From Gracilibacillus massiliensis (GTDB lineage Bacteria > Bacillota > Bacilli > Bacillales > Amphibacillaceae): 64,000 bases of DNA. Location: NCBI RefSeq assembly GCF_001458115.1, contig NZ_CZRP01000012.1, positions 744,001 to 808,000 of the forward strand, read 5' to 3'. The position numbers and the translations under genes are program-made. The notes beneath the pieces were generated by a model. The model made no database searches. It saw only the letters and a program-made list of their open reading frames with translations, and was not told the DNA's origin. Below, piece after piece: positions 40,451 through 49,588 of the stretch (position 1 is the first letter of the stretch; each line of letters starts with the position of its first letter).

Positions 40451-41734
40451 CTATTCGTTCGTGACAAAACACGTTGAAAGTTGTTGCTCACTAATCCACG
40501 TTTTCGTAAATGAGGTAATATCTTCATACGTCAATTGTTCTAGCCACTCCACACTTTCAAAGAAATCAATGCCTAATAGTTGATAGTGTGTATATTGATT
40601 TGCAATAAATTCAAGAGAATTCATCGCACGTAACAATTGACCAATTTTCTTCCGTTTGATACGTTCGAAGCTATCTTGATCGATTGGGGAAGATTTTAAG
40701 TTTAGTAATTCTTCTTTTATTAATTGAGCTAATTTCTCTGGATCTTTTGTATTGCCACCGATAATACTGAAACCAAAATTGCGTTCCAAATGTGACTCAC
40801 AACTAAAAGACTGATCGATCAGTCCAGCTTCATACAACCTCTCATAAGCAACACCACTTCTTGAGAACAAATGATCTAATGCTATGTCCATCATCCATTC
40901 CTTTAGCATAAACACTTTTGGATCTTTAGGAATCTGGTTTTCCTTTACTCCTATTAGAGCTTTAGGAACAGAAACCGGCATATTAATGGTTAGTTCTTTC
41001 TCCGCTACATGATCAGGTTCATCCGGAAATTTTCTAGTAATTGGGTTTGGCTCTTCAAATTGTTTTTGTTCCTGATTTTCTTTAATAAAATCCATTGTTT
41101 CTTCTGGATCCACGTTACCTGCAATAAATAACACCATATTATTTGGATGATAAAAAGTATTGTAGCACGTATATAAATCATCTTTAGTAATTTCGTTAAT
41201 CGACTCCACTGTTCCGGCAATATCAATTTGGACCGGATGGTGATGATATAAACTTTTAATCGTACCGAAAAATGCTCTCCAATCAGGCTGATCGTCATAC
41301 ATGCGAATTTCCTGTGCGATAATACCTTTTTCTTTTTCAACAGATTGCTCTGAGAAGTATGGATCTTGCACAAAATCTACAAGTGTTTTTAAGTTCTCCC
41401 TAATTTTTGAAGTTGCAGAAAATAAATAAGCTGTTTTAGTGAATGATGTAAAGGCATTCGCAGACGCTCCTGTTTTAGAGAAGTCTTGAAATACATCACG
41501 ATCTTCTTTTTCGAATAGCTTATGTTCTAAGAAATGGGCAATACCGTCTGGTACTGTTTGAAAATCCTGCTGATTAAGTGGCACAAAACTTTGATCAATT
41601 GATCCGTAATTCGTTGTGAAAATAGCGAACGTTTTAGCCATTTCTTTTTTTGGCAGAATAAAAACACGTAATCCATTGGCAAGCGTGTCAGAATATATAT
41701 TTTCTTCAATCTGTTGATAATGATTATGCTTCAT
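40451..41734 (-). CDS. ymfH: M16 family zinc metallopeptidase YmfH
   Basis: A 427-residue M16B peptidase. The inverted zinc motif HFLEH is present in GIAHFLEHKLFEKEDRDVF, with the downstream Glu in EKGIIAQEIRMYDDQPDWRAF, so this subunit should be catalytically competent. Two M16 domains follow the usual pattern. It very likely pairs with the adjacent YmfF, which lacks the zinc motif. The ATG at 41734 lies 8 bases after AAGGAGG and overlaps the end of ymfF by 11 bases. Confidence 0.92.
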   Translation of the reverse strand: MKHNHYQQIEENIYSDTLANGLRVFILPKKEMAKTFAIFTTNYGSIDQSFVPLNQQDFQTVPDGIAHFLEHKLFEKEDRDVFQDFSKTGASANAFTSFTKTAYLFSATSKIRENLKTLVDFVQDPYFSEQSVEKEKGIIAQEIRMYDDQPDWRAFFGTIKSLYHHHPVQIDIAGTVESINEITKDDLYTCYNTFYHPNNMVLFIAGNVDPEETMDFIKENQEQKQFEEPNPITRKFPDEPDHVAEKELTINMPVSVPKALIGVKENQIPKDPKVFMLKEWMMDIALDHLFSRSGVAYERLYEAGLIDQSFSCESHLERNFGFSIIGGNTKDPEKLAQLIKEELLNLKSSPIDQDSFERIKRKKIGQLLRAMNSLEFIANQYTHYQLLGIDFFESVEWLEQLTYEDITSFTKTWISEQQLSTCFVTNE

Positions 41735-43010
41735 TTTCTGCAACCTCCTTACTAGTCAAAAGGTAAACCGTGTCAAGTTGTATTTGATTGGCTACTTCAA
41801 TCACTTGCTCTTTTGTTACATGTTTTACATTTTCTAATAAATCGTTTGGCGATAAGGTTGATTTAGCTAAAACGCTTTGATAATGAAGCTCAATCATTCC
41901 TTGTGGATTATCTAACGTTTCTCTTAATTGGTTAATGGTCATGTCTTTGGTTTCAGATAAATCATCATCCGTAAATTTACCCTGTCGCATCTGCTCCATT
42001 TGCTCTAAAATAATCTCTCTTGCTTTTTCATATTGGTCTGGACCAATTCCGCTAAATACAAACATTAAACCTTTATGACTTTCGATTCTTGACGCTGCAT
42101 AATAGGCAAGACTATGTTTTTCTCTTACGTTCATAAATAATTTGGAACTAGGAAATCCTCCAAATAAACCGTTAAACACATGAAGAGCAGCATAAGCCGG
42201 ATCGTCATAGTTAATATTTGTTCGATAACCAAAGTGTAATTTGGCCTGCTTTATGTCGTCCTCTTCGATAATAGTTTGTTCGGTCGGATCAATATCCTTC
42301 GTTTCTTTTTGAATAGCTGGTTGTCTTCTGTCACCATCAATCAGATTGGTAATTTTTTCTTCGACCGCTAAACCATCAATATCACCTAATACAAATACAT
42401 CCAGATGATCATTCTTTAACATATCGGTGTAATACTGATACAAATCTACTGCCGTAATTTCATCTATATCCTCTTCGTAACCGTGCACTCGTAAACGATA
42501 TGCTTCGTCTTTACACATTTCTTCAATCATTCGGTTGTTAGCAAAACTCATTTTATCTTCTTTTAGTGCTTCTATTTTATTTTGTAATGTTTGCTTTTCG
42601 CGAGCAACAATTGCTGAATCAAATGATTGATCTTCAACTTTTGGTTGATAAATCACTTCTCTTAAAAAGTCAATTCCATTATCTAATAAATCCTTAGCAC
42701 CAGCGATATATTGTTCGTTCGGTAATTCAAGTCGAATGGTTAAAATATGATTTTCACCTTTTTTGCTGCTATCTATCGATAAAACCGTTCCATATAATTC
42801 ATCCAGATGTTGTCTTAACTTTATCGCAGTTGGATAATTTTTGGTTCCTTGCTGCAAAATATAAGGTAACAGCGCTCTCTTGGTGACGTTCTCTCTTGTC
42901 AATGTTGTCGTGAATTTTAATGACAAATGAATGGTCTTAAATTTCTTTGTATGTATAAGGTGTACATCATAACCGTCTTGTTCAATAATTTTCTCTAATT
43001 TGTCTACCAT
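41724..43010 (-). CDS. ymfF: M16 family non-catalytic partner YmfF
   Basis: A 428-residue M16-fold protein (EKIIEQDGYDVHLIHTKKFKTIHLSLKF at the start; KHSLAYYAASRIESHKGLMFVFSGI in the second half, the R/Y-type substrate region). The HXXEH zinc motif is absent from the N-terminal domain, as in the inactive subunits of heterodimeric M16 peptidases. It would complete the substrate chamber with YmfH. The ATG at 43010 is placed 8 bases after AAAGGAG; an ATG two codons earlier is too close to it. The upstream region carries the repeat element at 43134. Confidence 0.9.
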   Translation of the reverse strand: MVDKLEKIIEQDGYDVHLIHTKKFKTIHLSLKFTTTLTRENVTKRALLPYILQQGTKNYPTAIKLRQHLDELYGTVLSIDSSKKGENHILTIRLELPNEQYIAGAKDLLDNGIDFLREVIYQPKVEDQSFDSAIVAREKQTLQNKIEALKEDKMSFANNRMIEEMCKDEAYRLRVHGYEEDIDEITAVDLYQYYTDMLKNDHLDVFVLGDIDGLAVEEKITNLIDGDRRQPAIQKETKDIDPTEQTIIEEDDIKQAKLHFGYRTNINYDDPAYAALHVFNGLFGGFPSSKLFMNVREKHSLAYYAASRIESHKGLMFVFSGIGPDQYEKAREIILEQMEQMRQGKFTDDDLSETKDMTINQLRETLDNPQGMIELHYQSVLAKSTLSPNDLLENVKHVTKEQVIEVANQIQLDTVYLLTSKEVAENEA

Positions 43011-43133
43011 CAACATTACTCCTTTGTACTTGAAATTAAGTATTCTTGTTATATTCTATCAAAAAACCCAAAATATTATGCTTCCCATCAAAAAAGACAC
43101 TTACTCTTATCATTAGAATATAGTCCACAAAAT

Positions 43134-43592
43134 ACACAAACTGCGAAGTATTGAATACTTCATACTTAAAGAATAATGATGAGAGGATTACCACCGCTAC
43201 GGAAAAATACTCCCTTTCCGGGGGAACGGCTTCAGCTAACTTTGGAAAGAAAACCACTTTCCAAAGTGGATCTTCAGCTCGCACTGTTCCCCCAGGAGTG
43301 TCGCATTTTTCCTCCGCTTTGAGTAGATTTCTGTTTAAGTACGATGAAATAAACTTTAATATCAATATTGTAACTGTTACTTTAGGTGTAGAACTCTTAC
43401 TTAAGCGCAGTCCATTTACGTAGACTCTGGCGGGATCAGCGTCTTCCGAAGACCCCGCAGAAAAAGCGCTCTTTGCTTTTTTGAGGAGGCTGAGGTGACG
43501 CCCGCAGAAAGCGAAGTAAATGGACGGAGCTTTTACGTTCCACTCATCAAATTCTCAAATTAGGTAGTTAAAGGTACTTCGCAGTTTAGTTT
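43134..43592. repeat. Composite two-arm repeat element with terminal inverted repeats (copy 1)
   Basis: About 459 bp filling the gap between ymfF and ymfC. Ends are ACAAACTGCGAAGTA (43136-43150) and its inverse TACTTCGCAGTTTAGT (43575-43590). Arm 1 (43190-43325) begins CTACGGAAAAATACTCCC and has a perfect apical stem CTTTGGAAAG/CTTTCCAAAG (43240-43249 with 43257-43266). Arm 2 (43405-43530) is closed by GTCCATTTAC/GTAAATGGAC (43410-43419 with 43516-43525). The AT-rich spacer is conserved with copies 2 and 3, which are in the opposite orientation. No gene is supported here. Confidence 0.85.
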
Positions 43593-43646
43593 TGTTGAGA
43601 CTTTTTTGTTTTGAAAAAGACCTGGTAAGGTACCAGATCTTTTTGA

Positions 43647-44369
43647 TTAAAATCTTTTTCGTAACACGTAGAAACTAAATACGTCTGCTCTGAAGAAATT
43701 TGCTGAATATAAGACTGGTTCGTTCTCTTTTGTGTAATGCATCTGTCGTAACAATAATAATGCTTGATCTGGTTCACAATTTAATATAGGTGAAATTCGT
43801 TCATGGTAACCAATGGGTTCAATATATGCAACCGCATAGTCTATTTCTTTTTTAGCATATGTTTTTAATGCCTGAAAAATAGATTCTTGACTATGAATCA
43901 GCTCTAATGGCATAACTCGATGATCTACACGATCAATACAGTATACTACAGGTTCACCATCCGCTGTTCTGACACGCTCTAATTGAGCGAACTGTTCAAT
44001 TTCCAAGGGCTCAAACCGCCGCTTATCCTCGTCGGTTGGTTCTGTAATATCAGCTGATATGTATTGTACACCAGGTACCTTACCAGATTTTCTAATCATT
44101 TCGGTAACACTACCTAATTGTTCAATTCCTGAAGAAAGAATCGGTTTTGTGTGCACAAAAACTCCTACACCTGGGCGACGAATTAAAATATTTTCTTCTT
44201 CTAATATGGAAAAGGCATCCTTTATTTCTTTTCTTGTTACGTCGAGTTCTTTGGCTAATTCGTATTCCGTAGGTAATTTGTCTTTCTCTTTAAAATGCCC
44301 TTCTTCTATTAATTTTTTAATATATTGAACCACAGTGATAGTTGATCCATTATTTAAATTAGATAGCAT
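43647..44369 (-). CDS. ymfC: GntR/HutC-family regulator YmfC
   Basis: A 240-residue repressor-type regulator. The N-terminal GntR winged helix-turn-helix (ITVVQYIKKLIEEGHFKEKDKLPTEYELAKELDVTRKEIKDAFSILEEENILIRRPGVGVFV) is followed by a UTRA ligand-binding domain (residues about 90-235). In B. subtilis ymfC precedes ymfD/ymfE, which are missing here. The ATG at 44369 has GGGGG 7 bases upstream; the 20-residue extension is not part of the family. The target genes cannot be read from this sequence. Confidence 0.9.
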   Translation of the reverse strand: MLSNLNNGSTITVVQYIKKLIEEGHFKEKDKLPTEYELAKELDVTRKEIKDAFSILEEENILIRRPGVGVFVHTKPILSSGIEQLGSVTEMIRKSGKVPGVQYISADITEPTDEDKRRFEPLEIEQFAQLERVRTADGEPVVYCIDRVDHRVMPLELIHSQESIFQALKTYAKKEIDYAVAYIEPIGYHERISPILNCEPDQALLLLRQMHYTKENEPVLYSANFFRADVFSFYVLRKRF

Positions 44370-44460
44370 AGTTTCCCCCAACCAATCTATATTCAAATGT
44401 AAGAATAGTATTACAATCAAATATAACACTTTTATATCTAATAATAAAGTGAGACTTCAA

Positions 44461-44487
44461 GCAAAGGGAGTTTTTAACTCTCTTTGC
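44461..44487 (-). terminator. Terminator of spoIIIE
   Basis: Imperfect stem GCAAAG-GAGTT / AACTC-CTTTGC downstream of spoIIIE on the minus strand. Confidence 0.6.
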
Positions 44488-44511
44488 TTGTTAACACCGT
44501 CATATATATAT

Positions 44512-46830
44512 TTAATTCGAGGAATTTGTTGCCATATCATCTGTTGTCTGACTTTGTAAGACAGTTCTTGGTTTAGAGCCTTCATATGGCCCCACTACAC
44601 CGCGCGCTTCCATGGCATCTATTAATCGTGCAGCACGTGTATAACCGATCCGAAATCGGCGCTGCAGCATCGATACACTAGCACTTTGCATTTCCAGGAT
44701 TAATTGAACGGCATCATCATATAAATCATCATCTACTTCCTGAACGACTTCTGTTTCTTCTTCTGGAATCATTTCTTCTTGATATTGTGCTTTTTGTTGT
44801 TCAATACAATGATCTACAACTCGTTCTACTTCATCATCAGATAGAAAAGCACCTTGGATTCGAACTGGTTTCGATAATCCTACTGGAATAAACAACATAT
44901 CACCTCTACCCAATAATTTCTCAGCACCACCCGAATCTAATATCGTCCTTGAATCGGTTTGCGAAGAAACACTAAAGGCAATCCGAGACGGAATATTTGC
45001 TTTAATAACCCCTGTAATAACATCTACAGATGGACGTTGTGTAGCAATAATTAAATGAATACCTGCCGCACGAGCCATTTGCGCTAATCTTGTAATAGCA
45101 TCTTCCACTTCGTTCGATGCTACCATCATTAAATCTGCTAATTCGTCTACAATTACCACAACATATGGTAATTGTGGTTGTTGATCTTCTGAATCATTGT
45201 TATGTCGTTTGATATATTCGTTATATCCTTCAATATTTCTAGTTCCAGTTTCCGAAAATAAATCATATCTTCTTTCCATTTCAGCAACTACTTTTTTTAA
45301 CGCACGTGATGCTTTCTTTGGATCTGTCACTACTGGAGTTAATAAGTGCGGGATACCATTGTATACATTAAGCTCCACTTTTTTAGGATCTATCATCATC
45401 ATTTTGACTTCATGAGGTTTGGCACGCATTAGAATACTGGTAATAATGCCGTTAATACAGACACTTTTACCACTTCCGGTTGCCCCTGCTACTAATAGGT
45501 GGGGCATTTTGTTCAGTTCAGATATGACAGATTCACCTGAAATGTCTTTACCCAGCGCAAAAGATAACTTGTTCTGCACTTGATTTTTTTTCGTTTCTAA
45601 TACTTCTCTTAATGTAACCATCGCTGTTTCTTCATTTGGCACTTCTATACCAACAGCAGACTTACCGGGAATAGGTGCTTCAATTCGTATATCTTTTGCA
45701 GCTAATGCTAGTGCTAAATCGTCATGTAAATTAACGATTTTACTTACTTTAACACCAGCTTCTGGATATACTTCATACTTCGTCACAGACGGACCGACAT
45801 GAACCTTGGTTACACGAGCTTTAACTCCAAAGCTTTGGAAGGTCTTTTCTAATTTTCGAACGACTCGCTGAATATGCGACTTTTCTTGTTGTTTACCATG
45901 ATTTTTAGGTAACTCTAAAATACTCATTTGTGGCAATTTGTAATCTTGATTCTCAAATTCTGTAGTTGGCAATTGATCCGTTTCGGTAGTTTCCCAATTT
46001 TGACCAGCATCTTCAGCGGTACTGCTATTCTCTGTTTCCGTTTCTGTTCTTTCCATCGGTTGATCATCTATTGGTTCGATCACTTCCAGTTCTTGATTAG
46101 CATAAGCAATTGCAGGTAAATCTTCCTCTTCATTACTACTGGTTTCTTCCACCAATAAATCACTCTCAGCTTTGTTGTTTTTCTGCGTGAGTCGATTGTC
46201 TTTCCGATCTACCATACGTTGTTTGCTCGCTTTCATCAATTCTTGTATTTTATGAAACAACTTTGAAAGCAAATCTCCCATTGATAGATTACTAAAAATA
46301 ATAGCCCCAATTACGAGAAGAAAGAAAACAAAAATCTTTGCCCCGTTTTCAGAGAATAAAAAATTACTAATCGCAAATAATAGAGCAGCATACATTCCAC
46401 CACCGAGATAGGCAGAAGTTCGAATTTCTTGTAAATACTCTACATAAAAGGTATAGCTTTGTCCGATAATAGATGGATACTGATCAGATGAAGAATAAGC
46501 TAATTCAAAAGTTCGGATATGTGTCCATAATAGCACTCCCGAAAAAATAAGAAGTGTAGCGATCCATTTTCTCGTTTTCAGTACGGGCAATTTCCTTTTT
46601 ATCATCATATAAATACCAATAAACAAAAGAAGTAGAGATACTAGAAAGTACCAAGAACCGAAGAAAAAACGAAAAACATTTTCTAACAATGAAGATACAG
46701 CTCCATCACTGATCATTGTCGCACCACTACCGAATATAGCTAAAAAAATGAATAGTAACCCAAATAACTCCATTTTTATATTAGATTTTAATGATTGTTT
46801 TTTTCGTCTTGTTTTTTTCTTTTTAGCCAT
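44512..46830 (-). CDS. spoIIIE: DNA translocase SpoIIIE/FtsK
   Basis: A 772-residue ATP-driven DNA pump that moves the chromosome into the forespore and clears DNA from the division septum. The N-terminal membrane domain has about four helices (residues 20-185). A hydrophilic acidic linker runs to about 310. The motor follows with the Walker A motif GATGSGKS at about 449-456 and Walker [13 protein letters not shown]. The C-terminal gamma winged-helix domain ([38 protein letters not shown]) reads orienting DNA sequences. The ATG at 46830 follows GAGGAG. Confidence 0.96.
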   Translation of the reverse strand: MAKKKKTRRKKQSLKSNIKMELFGLLFIFLAIFGSGATMISDGAVSSLLENVFRFFFGSWYFLVSLLLLFIGIYMMIKRKLPVLKTRKWIATLLIFSGVLLWTHIRTFELAYSSSDQYPSIIGQSYTFYVEYLQEIRTSAYLGGGMYAALLFAISNFLFSENGAKIFVFFLLVIGAIIFSNLSMGDLLSKLFHKIQELMKASKQRMVDRKDNRLTQKNNKAESDLLVEETSSNEEEDLPAIAYANQELEVIEPIDDQPMERTETETENSSTAEDAGQNWETTETDQLPTTEFENQDYKLPQMSILELPKNHGKQQEKSHIQRVVRKLEKTFQSFGVKARVTKVHVGPSVTKYEVYPEAGVKVSKIVNLHDDLALALAAKDIRIEAPIPGKSAVGIEVPNEETAMVTLREVLETKKNQVQNKLSFALGKDISGESVISELNKMPHLLVAGATGSGKSVCINGIITSILMRAKPHEVKMMMIDPKKVELNVYNGIPHLLTPVVTDPKKASRALKKVVAEMERRYDLFSETGTRNIEGYNEYIKRHNNDSEDQQPQLPYVVVIVDELADLMMVASNEVEDAITRLAQMARAAGIHLIIATQRPSVDVITGVIKANIPSRIAFSVSSQTDSRTILDSGGAEKLLGRGDMLFIPVGLSKPVRIQGAFLSDDEVERVVDHCIEQQKAQYQEEMIPEEETEVVQEVDDDLYDDAVQLILEMQSASVSMLQRRFRIGYTRAARLIDAMEARGVVGPYEGSKPRTVLQSQTTDDMATNSSN

Positions 46831-46971
46831 GAAGGACACTCCTCAAATACTTTAAACTATATAATGATTGATTATATGTATGAAATACCCTTGCCAATTG
46901 TTAGCAAGGGCGTCATCATCTGTTATTTCTACATGCTATTATAGCATAGTTTAGCGAATAGAACGAACATT

Positions 46972-47190
46972 CTATTGAGCAGATCTTTGATTTGATAGGA
47001 TAGTACCAGGAATAAAATCGTTTAATAGAAAATCATTTGGATCTGTAGATAATAATTGAACTAACCGGATATCACCATTTTGCATTCGTTCAATACAACA
47101 TTGTTTATTCTGGTACGTGATAACTTCATATCGCTGGTATTCATCACCAAAACCGTTTATATCTTGATAACTTAATGGTGTATATAGCAT
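46972..47190 (-). CDS. ylzJ: YlzJ-like small protein
   Basis: A 72-residue protein of unknown function in the YlzJ family ([43 protein letters not shown]). The start overlaps the tepA stop in TAATG, so they are coupled. A weak CCCTTGC/GCAAGGG hairpin lies downstream at about 46888-46911, before spoIIIE. Confidence 0.88.
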   Translation of the reverse strand: MLYTPLSYQDINGFGDEYQRYEVITYQNKQCCIERMQNGDIRLVQLLSTDPNDFLLNDFIPGTILSNQRSAQ

Positions 47191-47909
47191 TATTGGATCA
47201 GCTCCTGTGAGTCTTTTTGTGCTTCGATTAGTTCGTTCAATTTAGCCATTGCACCACTTATACCGCCCTCTTCATTGATCAAACCGTATTCAACAGCATC
47301 TTTACCCACCACATTTGTACCAATATCCCTAGTTAGATTTCCTTTCTCAAACATGAGCTCTTTAAATTTTTCTTCTTTGATATCAGAGTGTGCTGTAACA
47401 AACTGAATCACCCGTTCTTGCATTTTATCAATGTATTCAAAAGTCTGTGGTACACCTATTACTAGTCCTGTTAAACGTATTGGATGAATAGTCATAGTGG
47501 CAGAGGGGGCAATAAAAGAGTAATCAGTTGATACTGCGATTGGTACACCAATGGAATGGCCACCACCTAATACAACAGATACAGACGGTTTTGATAACGA
47601 AGCAATCATTTCTGATAAGGCTAGTCCTGCTTCTACATCGCCTCCTACTGTATTTAAGATTACTACTAATCCTTCTATTTTAGGATTTTGTTCAATCGCT
47701 ACTATTTGAGGAATAAGATGTTCATATTTTGTTGTTTTATTTTGTGGTGGTAATTGAACATGACCTTCTACTTGGCCAATTATTGACAAAACGTGAATAT
47801 TTGAATCTGGTGCATTAGGTATTGTGGATTGACCGAGTTGTTGTATTTTTTCTACGATCGATGATGAATGAGATTCTTTTTCCTTTGTTTCTTGTTTCTG
47901 TTGGTTCAT
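47190..47909 (-). CDS. tepA: ClpP-like protease TepA
   Basis: A 239-residue cytoplasmic ClpP/crotonase-fold serine protease, called translocation-enhancing protein in B. subtilis, where it degrades spore small acid-soluble proteins or signal peptides. The serine is in [17 protein letters not shown], the histidine in [15 protein letters not shown], and the oxyanion region in [18 protein letters not shown]. The N-terminal 45 residues are polar. The neighbour order dapA-tepA-ylzJ-spoIIIE matches B. subtilis except that rnjB is missing between dapA and tepA. Confidence 0.92.
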   Translation of the reverse strand: MNQQKQETKEKESHSSSIVEKIQQLGQSTIPNAPDSNIHVLSIIGQVEGHVQLPPQNKTTKYEHLIPQIVAIEQNPKIEGLVVILNTVGGDVEAGLALSEMIASLSKPSVSVVLGGGHSIGVPIAVSTDYSFIAPSATMTIHPIRLTGLVIGVPQTFEYIDKMQERVIQFVTAHSDIKEEKFKELMFEKGNLTRDIGTNVVGKDAVEYGLINEEGGISGAMAKLNELIEAQKDSQELIQ

Positions 47910-48026
47910 GGCCTACACCCCTTTACGCAATATTATTACCTAGTATGAACTACCACAGAAAATTCATACCGAACCACGTAAAAATAACCAATTCATTAAG
48001 ATAAATTTTCAGAATAAAAACATAAG

Positions 48027-48480
48027 ACACAAACTGCGAACTAGTGACAATTTTGACTGCTTGATGAGTGCTAGCAAAAGTTCCGTCTATTTACTTCGCT
48101 TTCTGCGGGCACGTCGGTCTGCTTCCTCAGAAAAGCAAAGAACAATTTTCCTGCGGGATCTTCAGCTCGCGCTGTTCCCGCTGGAGTCTTCGTAAATAGA
48201 CTACGCTTTAGTAAAGTTCTACAAATAAAGTAACGACAAGAATATTGATGTCACTGCATATTTCATCGTTTTTAAACAGAAATCTAATCAAAGCGGAGGA
48301 AAAATGCGACACTCCTGGGGGAACAGCACGAGCTGAAGATCCACTTTGGAAAGTGGTCTTCTTTTCAAAGTTAGCTGAAGCCGTGCCCCCGGAAAGGGAG
48401 TGTTTTTCCGTAGCGTTGGATTAGCACTCATTTCAATACTTTTGCCAATAATCCTATGTCAATTACTTTGCTGTTTAGTT
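48027..48480. repeat. Composite two-arm repeat element (copy 2)
   Basis: About 454 bp between tepA and dapA, inverted relative to copy 1. Ends: ACAAACTGCGAA (48029-48040) and a degenerate inverse TTTGCTGTTTAGTT (48467-48480). The first arm is closed by GTCTATTTAC/GTAAATAGAC (48085-48094 with 48192-48201), with a T:A pair where the other copies have C:G. The second arm has the apical stem CTTTGGAAAG/CTTTTCAAAG (48344-48353 with 48361-48370), including one wobble pair. In B. subtilis rnjB lies at this place; no trace of it is seen. Confidence 0.85.
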
Positions 48481-48507
48481 AAACTCTGCTTTTTGACAAA
48501 ATAAAAA

Positions 48508-48531
48508 GTGACTACGGTTATGTAGTCACTT
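48508..48531 (-). terminator. Terminator of dapA
   Basis: A 9-bp stem AGTGACTAC / GTAGTCACT with a 6-base loop and T-rich sequence following on the minus strand; it overlaps the last codon of dapA. Confidence 0.85.
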
Positions 48532-49402
48532 ATTGAAAGGGTTCGATTACTCTGAATAGGTTTTGTTCTTCGAAAGGTGATAATGGTACTAGTGGTAATC
48601 GTACGGACCCTACTTCGATTTGTTGATATTTTAATGCAGATTTAACTGGCGAAGGAGATGGTGCCATAAATAATGCACGCATGACTGGTAATAGTTTACG
48701 ATGCATTTGTCCAGCTTCTCTAACTTTGCCCTGTTCAAATAAAGCAATCATTTCTCTCATTTCTTTTCCAATAATATGGGAAGCAACCGAAACTACTCCA
48801 GATCCACCGATAGAATGGATAGGTAATGTTAAAGAATCATCCCCACTATATACTGTGAACCCATCTTCTACTTGTTCTAATATCGAAGCAATACCATCCA
48901 AATCACCTGTAGAATCTTTTACAGAAACTATATTTTCAATCTGTGAAAGAGCAACAACTGTCTCGACATTTAGACGCACTACTGCTCTAGATGGAATATT
49001 ATATAACATAATAGGGAGCTTTGTTTGATCTGCAATTGCAGCAAAATGTTGATACAAACCTTCCTGATTAGGCTTATTATAATACGGTGTCACGATCAAC
49101 GCTGCATCAATGCCAATTTGTTCAGCCTCTTTTGTCAATTCAATGGAGGCCTGTGTGTCATTATTTCCAGTACCAGCGATAATGGGAACTCTACCATCTA
49201 CTACTTTTACTACATGTTCAAACAATTGCATCTTCTCTTCGTGACTCAATGTCGGAGACTCACCAGTAGTCCCTGCCACAACAAGACCCTCCGAGCCTGT
49301 TGCCAACAAGTGTTCTACTAATTCGGTAGTAATATTTAAATCCATTTGGTTATTATCATCAAAAGGTGTTACCATAGCTGTTAAAAGTCTTCCAAAATCC
49401 AT
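48530..49402 (-). CDS. dapA: 4-hydroxy-tetrahydrodipicolinate synthase
   Basis: Condenses pyruvate with aspartate semialdehyde, the branch step to diaminopimelate, lysine and spore dipicolinate. A 290-residue TIM barrel: AGTTGESPTLSHEEK binds pyruvate, Tyr134 is in LYNIPSRA and the Schiff-base Lys162 in IVSVKDSTGDLDG. It is preceded by an AAAGGAGA site. It follows dapG after about 185 bp, with no gene in the gap. Confidence 0.97.
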   Translation of the reverse strand: MDFGRLLTAMVTPFDDNNQMDLNITTELVEHLLATGSEGLVVAGTTGESPTLSHEEKMQLFEHVVKVVDGRVPIIAGTGNNDTQASIELTKEAEQIGIDAALIVTPYYNKPNQEGLYQHFAAIADQTKLPIMLYNIPSRAVVRLNVETVVALSQIENIVSVKDSTGDLDGIASILEQVEDGFTVYSGDDSLTLPIHSIGGSGVVSVASHIIGKEMREMIALFEQGKVREAGQMHRKLLPVMRALFMAPSPSPVKSALKYQQIEVGSVRLPLVPLSPFEEQNLFRVIEPFQ

Positions 49403-49588
49403 AATGTCACCATCTCCTTTCCAATCTCCTTCACCTTATTATAAAACGGTAAACATTTTTTTATATATTCACTAAAATTATTGTTTCAATTTTTGCATAT
49501 TAATGGCTTATTATATAGAAAAATGGCGAACATAATTATGCCATGAATAATCAAATTCATCAATAGGAAAAAGAAAAATAATTTAAAA

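Noticed and set aside
43036-43423. Open frames of 109 (-) and 90 (+) codons
   Set aside because: Both lie on the composite repeat and overlap each other on opposite strands; not conserved as frames in the other copies.
49403-49588. Lysine riboswitch or other leader between dapG and dapA
   Set aside because: The interval is AT-rich without the conserved lysine-riboswitch core or a clear attenuator.
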